Position numbers and translations under genes: made by a program. Positions 1 to 6,510 of a stretch of 32,330 bases of DNA are shown piece by piece (the first letter of the stretch is position 1; the number at the start of each line of letters is the position of its first letter). Under the pieces are notes generated by a model that saw nothing but the letters and a program-made list of their open reading frames with translations, searched no databases and was not told the origin of the DNA. Origin of the DNA: Clostridia bacterium (lineage in GTDB: Bacteria > Bacillota > Clostridia > Oscillospirales > CAG-272); contig JAFXAN010000060.1 in the NCBI GenBank assembly GCA_017517035.1, forward strand, positions 1-32,330, in the 5' to 3' direction.

Positions 1-1635
1 ACGGTGACGTATAAATACGGCGGAGACGCTGCTCCCACGTCTCAGACCGAGGCACTTTTGAAAAGAGTGTTCATCTTCCTTGAAGATGGCGATTGGTCCA
101 ATGCCAACACTTATTGCGAAAAGGTCCTTGATATCGACCCTGAAAATGCCATGGCTTATATGGGAAAGCTGATGGCAAATCACAGGGTTCGAAATGAAAA
201 CGAGCTCAAAGCACTTGCGGTGGATTTTACCGGCGAAAATCACTTCTTAAAAGCTGTTCGTTATGCCGACGTGGATCTAAAAAATCGCTTGAGCAATATT
301 GGCGAGGTGTGTAAAAATAAAGAAATTTATGAAACCGCTCGGAGCTATATGGATGTGCATAACATTTCCAACCTTCAGAAGAAAATAGAAAGTTTTGAGC
401 GTGCGATAAGTATTTTCGAACAAATTGAGAATTTTGGAGACAGCAGAAATCAGATTGGAATCTGTCGTGAGCAAATTCGACTGAACAAATCGGAAATTGA
501 TCGAATAGAAACGGAAAAACAGGCGGAAATTGACCACAAAAAAGCTGTTGAAGCGGCAAAAAAGGCTCGCGAGTTGGCAAAAAAACGTGCTAAGATTATC
601 GCCCTGCTATCGGTTGTCGCCATTGCTATTGTTTCGATTTTTGTTCATGTCAAATTCATTGCTCCGGCAAAGGCTTATAAAAAAGCGCTTCAATTGCAAG
701 AACAAGGAAAGTATGTTGACGCGATTGACGAATTTGCGCTTCTTTCTGATAAGTATAAAAGAAATTATGATAAGGAAATTGACGAGTGCAAATCAGAAAT
801 GGACAAATTCTTGAAAAATTCTGATGATGCTTTGGCTATCAAAGCGCTCTACGAGAAAATGGATCCTTATAGGGATCATTATTTCGGAGATGAATCTTGG
901 GTTAGAGATTATGAAACATATCAAGCTAAACTTTACGAAAGAGCCGTTGATTCATATTCATTAGGTGAATATGTTTTTGCAGGAATAATATTTGAGGCGC
1001 TTGAAGACTACAGTGACAGCAAAAAGAGATTTTTAGAAATTGCGTCTCAAAAAGAATATCAAAAAAACGCCCCGGTTGGTTCTTCTATTGTGTTTGGATC
1101 ATATGAGCAAGACAATAATTTAGGAAACGGATCCGAAGGTGTTGAATGGATTATTCTTTCTAAAAATGAAAACAAGGTGTTGCTCATTAGCAAATATGTT
1201 TTGGATAAAGTAGGATACGATTTTGACAACTTTAAGTGGAGCCGTAGCTATATAAAAAAGTGGTTAATGGAGACTTTTTATAACAACGCTTTTTCTGAAG
1301 CAGAAAAAAACCAAATACAAGATACCGCCATTTCCGGAAGAGGTGCCGTAACCTATACAAAGGTGTTCATTCTTTGGAAGGAGGAAATCTTAAGATATCT
1401 ACCGGAGACTGAAGACAGAATTGCATCGTGTACTGAATATGCAATTGGTCAAGGTTTGTATTCACAGAAAAATGAATATTATAATATCGAAAATGCATGT
1501 TATTGGTGGGCTTTGGTTAAAGATGGAGATTGGAATGTTAATATAGTGGATTTTTATGGTAATGTTGAAAAACTTGGAACAGTAAAAGAAAAGCGTGGCG
1601 TCCGCCCCGCAATGTGGATCGATCTTGGAAATTAA
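1..1635 (+). CDS. TPR-like, single-pass membrane protein with C-terminal DUF6273-like domain (5' partial)
   Basis: The reading frame is open to the first base of the window, so the true start is probably upstream; the first possible start is a GTG at position 4 with no visible ribosome binding site. Counting from that GTG, residues about 15-70 look like a tetratricopeptide-type helical repeat (an LEDGDW...YCEKVLDIDPENAMAY pattern). A charged, Lys/Ala-rich helix at about 160-195 leads into one transmembrane segment at about 197-218. A second TPR-like stretch follows (KALQLQEQGKYVDAIDEF). The last 190 residues have the pattern of the DUF6273 family: SIVFGSYEQD, EWIIL, WSRSYIKKWL and the terminal GVRPAMWIDL. 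It is the first visible gene of a four-gene operon, 35 bp before the SPFH gene. Proteins of this kind often carry an N-terminal zinc ribbon, which would lie outside the window. The function is unknown; a membrane-tethered adaptor is inferred. Confidence 0.75.
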   Translation, partial: TVTYKYGGDAAPTSQTEALLKRVFIFLEDGDWSNANTYCEKVLDIDPENAMAYMGKLMANHRVRNENELKALAVDFTGENHFLKAVRYADVDLKNRLSNIGEVCKNKEIYETARSYMDVHNISNLQKKIESFERAISIFEQIENFGDSRNQIGICREQIRLNKSEIDRIETEKQAEIDHKKAVEAAKKARELAKKRAKIIALLSVVAIAIVSIFVHVKFIAPAKAYKKALQLQEQGKYVDAIDEFALLSDKYKRNYDKEIDECKSEMDKFLKNSDDALAIKALYEKMDPYRDHYFGDESWVRDYETYQAKLYERAVDSYSLGEYVFAGIIFEALEDYSDSKKRFLEIASQKEYQKNAPVGSSIVFGSYEQDNNLGNGSEGVEWIILSKNENKVLLISKYVLDKVGYDFDNFKWSRSYIKKWLMETFYNNAFSEAEKNQIQDTAISGRGAVTYTKVFILWKEEILRYLPETEDRIASCTEYAIGQGLYSQKNEYYNIENACYWWALVKDGDWNVNIVDFYGNVEKLGTVKEKRGVRPAMWIDLGN

Positions 1636-1670
1636 ATTAATAACAATAAACAATCAGAAAGGAAAAAATC

Positions 1671-3419
1671 ATGGCAAAATTTGCACTTGAGTGTCCTAAA
1701 TGCGGCTCAGTAAATACAGCATCTACCCTTAATCCCTTTAAGAAGGCGATTACTTGTGGTAGCTGTGGAGAGGAGATAAACATTAAAGCCTCTCGAATCA
1801 CCTCAAAGGAGTGCCCTCACTGTCACAAGATTTTTGTTTATGATCAGGCGAAAACAAAGAATAGAAAATGTCCTTCCTGTGGAAAGGATATTAATGCCGC
1901 ACAGTTGGCAACAGTTAAATATAAGATGGAATCCTTGAACTGCCCTCAGTGTGCTTGTTCCATCGAGGTGGATAGTACAAAGGAAAACTATTTCTGTCCT
2001 ATTTGTGATCACCAGATCAACGTTCAGCAGGAATTGGCAAAGGCAAAGCTTGTAAATGCGGGCGGTGTCAGCGTAATAAAATATGAGGGTGATAACTCCA
2101 CCTTTGTGTGGAAACATCCTATTGAAAATTTTAATTTCGGATCTCAGCTTATTGTTCATGAGTCCCAGGAGGCGATCTTCTTCCTTAATGGTGAGGCGCT
2201 TGATGCCTTTGGTCCCGGAAGACATACTCTTGAAACCGAAAATATCCCGATCCTTAAAAAGGTTTATAGCCTGCCAACCGCTCCTCAGGAGCCTTTCCAT
2301 GCAGAGGTTTACTTTATCAACAAAACTGTGCAGATGGGAATCAAATGGGGAACGGACACTCGCGTGAGGTTCGTTGACCCTGTAACGGGAATTCCACTTG
2401 ATATCGGCGCATACGGTGAAATGAATATGCAGGTTGTGGATTCCCGCAAGCTTCTCGTTAAGCTCGTGGGAACAACCTCCGGTCTCACAAACAAGGATGT
2501 TCTTGCTTCAACAGGAGATAACTCCGCCGAGGTTCACAAGACCTTGAGAAGCTATTTCCGCGCGCCCTTGATGTCGGAGATAAAATCTTATCTTGCAACT
2601 GTAATTAAAGAGAAGAATATCAATATTTTTGAAATTGATTCTCATATGGGATCCTTGTCCGAGGATCTTTGCAAGCGCATTTCTCCCAAATTTGAAGAAT
2701 TTGGTCTTTCTATCCCGTCTTTCTATATTACGGGAATCTCTCTGCCCGAGGATGATAAGAATTTCCGTGAGATCAAGGAAATGATCTCTAAGGCATACAT
2801 AGGTGTAAAGGCTGAGGAGATCAAAACAAACATTGCGGAAGCGGCTAAACAGCGTCAGATTGTTGAGGAGCAGACCAAGGCAGAGCTTGAGGCTATTCGT
2901 GCACAGGGACAGGCGGCATCCATTCGTGCGAAAGGATTGGCAGAAGCCGAGGTTATGCGCGCCAAGGGTTATACTGAAAAAGATATCCTTGATGCAGACG
3001 TGCAGAAAGCTTTCGCAGCCGGTATGGGCCAGATGGGCTCTTCCGGTGGCGGAGGTGGCTCTAATATCGGTGCTGATTTCATCGGAATGATGGCGGGAAT
3101 GAAGATGGCGGGCAATGTCCTTGACAGGATGGACAGTGCTATGAATACTGCGCAAAATACTGTTGTAGAACCCGTCGCAAAGCCTGATACCTGGACCTGC
3201 TCCTGCGGCGAAAGCGGCAATACAAAGAAATTCTGTATGAATTGCGGCAAGCCTCGCGACGACGGTTGGGATTGTCCTGTTTGCGGAAACAAGGGGAATA
3301 AAGGTAAGTTCTGTGAAGAATGTGGAGCGCCCAAGGTTGAGGAATGGACATGTAGTGCCTGCGGAGCCGTCGGAAACAAAGGAAAATTCTGCGCAGAATG
3401 CGGCGCAAAAAAAGAGTGA
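1671..3419 (+). CDS. SPFH-domain protein with N- and C-terminal zinc ribbons (YdjI/virion-core-like)
   Basis: This is a 582-residue protein whose ATG is preceded by AAAGGA. Residues 1-117 hold successive CxxC pairs (CPKC, CGSC, CPHC, CPSC, CPQC, CPIC), consistent with about three zinc ribbons. Residues about 135-370 match the SPFH/Band-7-like 'virion core' family, with conserved stretches such as WKHPIENFNFGSQLIVHESQ and FNG-ALDAFGPGRHTLET. Residues 385-445 form an Ala/Glu-rich coiled coil typical of SPFH proteins. A Gly-rich linker at about 457-465 precedes three more zinc ribbons at about 503-582 (CSCG/CMNCG, CPVCG/CEECG, CSACG/CAECG). SPFH proteins oligomerise at membranes and scaffold membrane microdomains. 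There is no signal peptide, so it probably acts at the cytoplasmic face. Its neighbours also have zinc ribbons or membrane segments, suggesting one complex. The family call is firm; the role is inferred. Confidence 0.9.
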   Translation: MAKFALECPKCGSVNTASTLNPFKKAITCGSCGEEINIKASRITSKECPHCHKIFVYDQAKTKNRKCPSCGKDINAAQLATVKYKMESLNCPQCACSIEVDSTKENYFCPICDHQINVQQELAKAKLVNAGGVSVIKYEGDNSTFVWKHPIENFNFGSQLIVHESQEAIFFLNGEALDAFGPGRHTLETENIPILKKVYSLPTAPQEPFHAEVYFINKTVQMGIKWGTDTRVRFVDPVTGIPLDIGAYGEMNMQVVDSRKLLVKLVGTTSGLTNKDVLASTGDNSAEVHKTLRSYFRAPLMSEIKSYLATVIKEKNINIFEIDSHMGSLSEDLCKRISPKFEEFGLSIPSFYITGISLPEDDKNFREIKEMISKAYIGVKAEEIKTNIAEAAKQRQIVEEQTKAELEAIRAQGQAASIRAKGLAEAEVMRAKGYTEKDILDADVQKAFAAGMGQMGSSGGGGGSNIGADFIGMMAGMKMAGNVLDRMDSAMNTAQNTVVEPVAKPDTWTCSCGESGNTKKFCMNCGKPRDDGWDCPVCGNKGNKGKFCEECGAPKVEEWTCSACGAVGNKGKFCAECGAKKE

Positions 3420-3434
3420 TAACCGGAGGTAATT

Positions 3435-4130
3435 ATGAAAAATAAGTTAACAAGATTTATTCTGATTTTATCTATTGTAACAGTCACATACAATATTGTT
3501 TTGTTTCTTATCGCGGGTTTTACGGGTCATTCAGCCGCTTTCTGGATATCCTGGGCATGCATGATGATAGGCTTTGCCATTTTGATTGCCGCAATCTCGA
3601 TTATCGGTACAAAGAGCTTTTCTCTTCGTGATTGGCTGTTTGGCTATCCCTTTATAAGGCATAGCATAATATATATCATTTGCACGTTTGTTATTTCAAC
3701 TATCTGCATGGTATTGAACCATATGATACCGTGGCAATTGGTGCTTGCCTTGCAGATTATCGTTTTAGCTGCGTATCTTGTTTTTTCTATTTCTTGTATG
3801 GTTGCAAAGGAAACTATTCAGAAGGTTGATCTGAAAGTTAGCGATAAAACCCGCTTTATCCGTCTTCTTAAAATTGACGCGGAAATGCTGGTTGAAAAAT
3901 GTGATGAACCCGAGCTGAAACAGCGTTATATGCAGTTTGCAGAGGCTGTTCGTTACAGCGATCCCATGAGCTCAGACACCCTCTTTGAATTGGAAAAGGA
4001 TATAGCGCTTATGGTGGCGGAATGTGACAGCGCGATTACCAACAAAGAATATGCCTTGGCATCGGAGCTTTGCGACAGAGTTCAGCTCCTGCTTTCGGAG
4101 AGAAATAAGAAAACCAAGGTATTGAAATAA
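3435..4130 (+). CDS. Four-helix membrane protein of unknown function
   Basis: This 231-residue protein starts 15 bp after the SPFH gene, with a strong GGAGG site 6 bases before its ATG. Four hydrophobic segments are visible at about residues 7-30, 35-57, 75-98 and 100-120. They are followed by a soluble C-terminal half (about 125-231) that is helical and charged, with spaced acidic residues and two Cys-containing stretches (EKCDEPE, AECDSA). I do not recognise a family. The position between the SPFH and protease genes, with tight spacing on both sides, suggests a membrane partner of the SPFH protein, as a scaffold anchor or a protease substrate or regulator. That role is inference only. Confidence 0.8.
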   Translation: MKNKLTRFILILSIVTVTYNIVLFLIAGFTGHSAAFWISWACMMIGFAILIAAISIIGTKSFSLRDWLFGYPFIRHSIIYIICTFVISTICMVLNHMIPWQLVLALQIIVLAAYLVFSISCMVAKETIQKVDLKVSDKTRFIRLLKIDAEMLVEKCDEPELKQRYMQFAEAVRYSDPMSSDTLFELEKDIALMVAECDSAITNKEYALASELCDRVQLLLSERNKKTKVLK

Positions 4131-4149
4131 AAAATAGGAGGTTTTTCGA

Positions 4150-5025
4150 ATGTCAAAATGTAAAACCTGCGGTGCTGATTTGATTTTGGTGGGCGGCGAC
4201 TATCAATACTGTTCATATTGTGGTAATGCATACGGGGCAGGGAACTCTTCCAATTCCGATCCTATCGACAAAAATAAAATAAAGCATCTTGATACCGGTG
4301 TCGACGTATTTGACAATAATATAAACAGTGTTATAGAAATCACGTGGAAGGATGAGAAATACTTGCATTCCGGTTCCGGTTTTATAATTTCTTCCGATGG
4401 TTACGCTGTGACTAACACCCACGTTGTAACCGATAACAACGGAGATGTGATTAGCCCTGTAAATGTAAATGTGGGTGGGGCGGCAACTCAGGCTGATGTA
4501 ATAAAGCTTGGCGACTCCAAGCACGGTCTCGGAGACGGAATCGATCTGGCGCTGATAAAGTTGAGAAGTTTTAACAAAGGCAAGGTCGTCAAATTTGCCG
4601 ATTTCAATAACGTGAAAATCGGTGAACGTGTATTTGTCATCGGAAACTCTCTTGGATATGGTACGTGTATTACCAGCGGCATAGTAAGCGATAAAAGACG
4701 AAACGTTAACGGAAAAATGCTCCTTATGACAGATTGTGCTATCAATGGCGGAAATTCGGGTGGTCCGATGTTTAATTCAAATGGGGAGGTAATTGCCGTA
4801 ATTGTTTCCGGAATTACCGGTGCAGAGGGCATGAATTTTGCGATCCCTGCTGATGACGTTATTAAATTTATAAAGGCGTGTAATCAAAAGATCGAATTGA
4901 AGGAATGGTCACAGGGACCGTTGACATCTCGCCCACTGTCATCTTCCTGCCCTAAATGTGGAAGCAAGAGCATCGGTTTTCAAAATGGTATATATCACTG
5001 TCGTATGTGCGATTATGAATGGTGA
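4150..5025 (+). CDS. Trypsin-like (S1C/HtrA-type) serine protease flanked by zinc ribbons
   Basis: This is a 291-residue protein; its ATG follows a strong AGGAGG site. The catalytic triad of the trypsin fold is readable as His91 (VTNTHVVT), Asp132 (GIDLALIKL) and Ser203 (GNSGGPM). A zinc ribbon sits at each end: Cys4/Cys7/Cys21/Cys24 and Cys267/Cys270/Cys284/Cys287. No signal peptide, transmembrane helix or PDZ domain is visible, unlike classical DegP/HtrA proteases, which are exported or membrane-anchored. The protease is therefore probably cytoplasmic or held at the membrane by its operon partners. It is the last gene of the operon, 19 bp after the membrane protein and just before an intrinsic terminator. 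The fold and triad are seen directly; the substrate is unknown. Confidence 0.9.
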   Translation: MSKCKTCGADLILVGGDYQYCSYCGNAYGAGNSSNSDPIDKNKIKHLDTGVDVFDNNINSVIEITWKDEKYLHSGSGFIISSDGYAVTNTHVVTDNNGDVISPVNVNVGGAATQADVIKLGDSKHGLGDGIDLALIKLRSFNKGKVVKFADFNNVKIGERVFVIGNSLGYGTCITSGIVSDKRRNVNGKMLLMTDCAINGGNSGGPMFNSNGEVIAVIVSGITGAEGMNFAIPADDVIKFIKACNQKIELKEWSQGPLTSRPLSSSCPKCGSKSIGFQNGIYHCRMCDYEW

Positions 5026-5084
5026 CTTTATGCAATATAAAGCCATACGAATTTTAACAAGTAAGGCGAATTGACAGTAAATGT

Positions 5085-5133
5085 AAGCCTCTTGATGTGG
5101 TCGAATCAAAGTACCATATCAAGGGGCTTTTTT
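5085..5133 (+). terminator. Intrinsic terminator of the SPFH/protease operon
   Basis: A stem of about 17 pairs (arms 5085-5101 and 5113-5129, two G-U type positions, 11-base loop) is followed by a run of T to 5133. It lies 59 bases after the protease stop. The end of the AbrB-like reading frame on the other strand runs into this hairpin. Confidence 0.85.
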
Positions 5134-5349
5134 GTACGGGCTGCATAATTGCGGGAGGGGGAATCCTTTTTGCTTGAAGCGTTCAGCAAATCTCACAAAA
5201 TATGTAGCAAATATCAATCGTTTTTCACACTCTGTCAATGTTATATGCGACGGGTCGCCCTCACGGATGCGCATTGTGCGTCTGATCTCTTTGGGGATGA
5301 CAACTCTGCCAAGGTCGTCTATTCTTCTTACTATTCCTGTGGCTTTCAT
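5119..5349 (-). CDS. Short AbrB/SpoVT-type N-terminal domain protein with divergent C-terminus
   Basis: The 76-residue frame begins with an AbrB/SpoVT swapped-hairpin DNA-binding signature (MKATGIVRRIDDLGRVVIP, then KEIRRTMRIREGD) covering residues 1-33. A strong AAGGAG site lies upstream. After residue 33 the usual continuation (PLEI..DREGEVILKKY) is absent and is replaced by an unrelated basic/aromatic tail of about 43 residues. SpoVT itself is about 180 residues with a GAF domain, and stand-alone AbrB proteins are about 80-95. This is therefore either a small atypical regulator or a decayed copy. The first 32 codons are almost identical to the fragment at 20531-20644, with one synonymous change. 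The end of the frame overlaps the terminator of the opposing operon. Whether a functional protein is made is uncertain. Confidence 0.55.
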   Translation of the reverse strand: MKATGIVRRIDDLGRVVIPKEIRRTMRIREGDPSHITLTECEKRLIFATYFVRFAERFKQKGFPLPQLCSPYKKAP

Positions 5350-5364
5350 ATAATAAATCTCCTT
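5254..5364. repeat. 111-bp near-identical repeat, copy A (partner 20549-20659)
   Basis: This segment covers the ribosome binding site and first 32 codons of the AbrB-like ORF. It matches 20549-20659 at 110 of 111 bases. The one difference is the third base of an Ile codon. Sequence outside the block diverges quickly, although the leader stem remains recognisable. Confidence 0.9.
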
Positions 5365-5411
5365 ATTTTACAGATTTGTACTGTTAGTATCTGCAAAATA
5401 CGGAGATTTAT
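5353..5411 (-). promoter_or_regulatory. Long leader hairpin sequestering the ribosome binding site of the AbrB-like ORF
   Basis: Read on the minus strand, 23-base arms at 5411-5389 and 5375-5353 pair at 22 of 23 positions (one G-U wobble, one mismatch) around a 13-base loop containing ACTAACA. The 3' arm contains the whole AAGGAG site and ends only three bases before the ATG at 5349, so the folded leader would hide the ribosome binding site. There is no T run after the stem, so it is not a terminator. A shorter 12-bp version occurs before the second copy at 20647-20708. Confidence 0.7.
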
Positions 5412-5468
5412 ACTTTTTATTGGATTTTATATTGTTACAAATTAAGTATTTTTTCAAAATTACCACAG
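5406..5468. repeat. Promoter-side repeat of the AbrB-like locus (partner 15450-15515)
   Basis: About 63 bases upstream of the AbrB-like leader are similar (roughly three quarters by eye) to 15450-15515. Shared blocks include TTATACTTTT, ATTGG, TTGTTACAA and CCACAG in the same order. TTGTTACAA (5432-5440) is an odd palindrome (TTGT-N-ACAA) that could be a protein-binding site. Confidence 0.5.
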
Positions 5469-5505
5469 CTTTGATTTTTTTATTTTTCCTTTTATTAATA
5501 AATAT

Positions 5506-6510
5506 TTAAAGCTCGTGTTTTCCTGTTCGTATCTTAAGGTTTTCAATTTTAACATCGCTTTGTGCGGAGATCGACAGGGACGATTTACGGCAGTATACAA
5601 ACACTGTCGCACGGAAATCGGTCATCTCCTCTGCATCAAGTGTAAATTCCCGTCCGCAGACAGTGAGCGTTGCTTTGCCCCGCATTCTGAAGGATGCTTC
5701 AATTGTTCCGAAGCACATTTCTTTACCGCAGAAGAAAAATTCTTCGCCTGCCGCAAGTATTCTGTCATCAAATGCTTCGGAGATAACATCCTCATATTTT
5801 TCAAATCTTCCCGGAGAACGATAGTCATAATTGATCACATCAGCAATATAATCGGAATGCACATCATCATTCAGCGTAGTCTCAACCTGATGTCCCTTTT
5901 CGTGGGCATAGCCCACCAGTTCAGTATAATCTGCTCCTCGCCTTATGGCAATAATAACATTCGGGTTTTCAGAATACTTATCTATGCCGTTTTTGTCTTT
6001 AACGATCACCATGCATGGATGATTCGGATTTTGTGCCAATACATAATCGCAAGCAGCATTTGACGAGACGATATAATACTGCATTTTTCCGATAGCCTCG
6101 TCGCTGACCTTCATAATACAGGCAGTTGATGCGTGATCATCAGCTTTTGGATGGATCATCGGAATGATTCCAAGCTTCTTGCAAAGAGTAAGTGCCTCCG
6201 AAAGAGTGGGAATGATGGCTCTGTCCGCTTCATTATCTGCCTTTCCGATATATCCCTCGCAAAGCTCGGAATAGGTTTTCTCGCAGGCGTTGACATTTTC
6301 CGCTATCATTTCATAATTATCTTTTTTTCTGTATGTTGCGTTGATCTCACGGTTATGAAGTACAACCGGAACACCGTCGCTTGTAATCCACACATCAAGC
6401 TCAACAAAATCAAATCCTGCTACCGCCGCATATTCAATGGAACGCAGAGAATTTTGCGTTGCCAAAGTAGAACCAAGGTGTATTCCTGCGTGTGCTATAT
6501 ATTTTTTCAT
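5506..6510 (-). CDS. Glycerophosphodiester phosphodiesterase-like protein with altered active site
   Basis: This is a 334-residue TIM-barrel protein of the GDPD family. The N-terminus reads IAHAG at 5-9, then FVELDVWITSDGVPVVLHN at 35-53. His7, Glu37, Asp39 and His52 fit the catalytic and metal positions. The usual Arg after the first His is Ala8, the ENT motif is QNS (19-21), the HD is HN (52-53), and the usual EIK metal motif reads IHPK. Residues about 235-334 form a beta-rich extension (FFFCGKEMCFGTIEASFRMRGKATLTV) that may be an accessory domain. There is no signal peptide. The ATG overlaps the stop of the FAD oxidoreductase by four bases (ATGA), so the two are translationally coupled. 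The family normally cleaves glycerophosphodiesters; the altered site makes the actual substrate doubtful. Confidence 0.8.
   Translation of the reverse strand: MKKYIAHAGIHLGSTLATQNSLRSIEYAAVAGFDFVELDVWITSDGVPVVLHNREINATYRKKDNYEMIAENVNACEKTYSELCEGYIGKADNEADRAIIPTLSEALTLCKKLGIIPMIHPKADDHASTACIMKVSDEAIGKMQYYIVSSNAACDYVLAQNPNHPCMVIVKDKNGIDKYSENPNVIIAIRRGADYTELVGYAHEKGHQVETTLNDDVHSDYIADVINYDYRSPGRFEKYEDVISEAFDDRILAAGEEFFFCGKEMCFGTIEASFRMRGKATLTVCGREFTLDAEEMTDFRATVFVYCRKSSLSISAQSDVKIENLKIRTGKHEL

Noticed and set aside
2508..3155. 215-codon minus-strand frame inside the SPFH gene
   Set aside because: It is an antisense shadow of a well-supported gene with no family signature.
5085..5133. Hairpin as a regulatory element of the AbrB-like ORF
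   Set aside because: On the minus strand it lies at the end of the frame without a good T run; it fits best as the terminator of the plus-strand operon.
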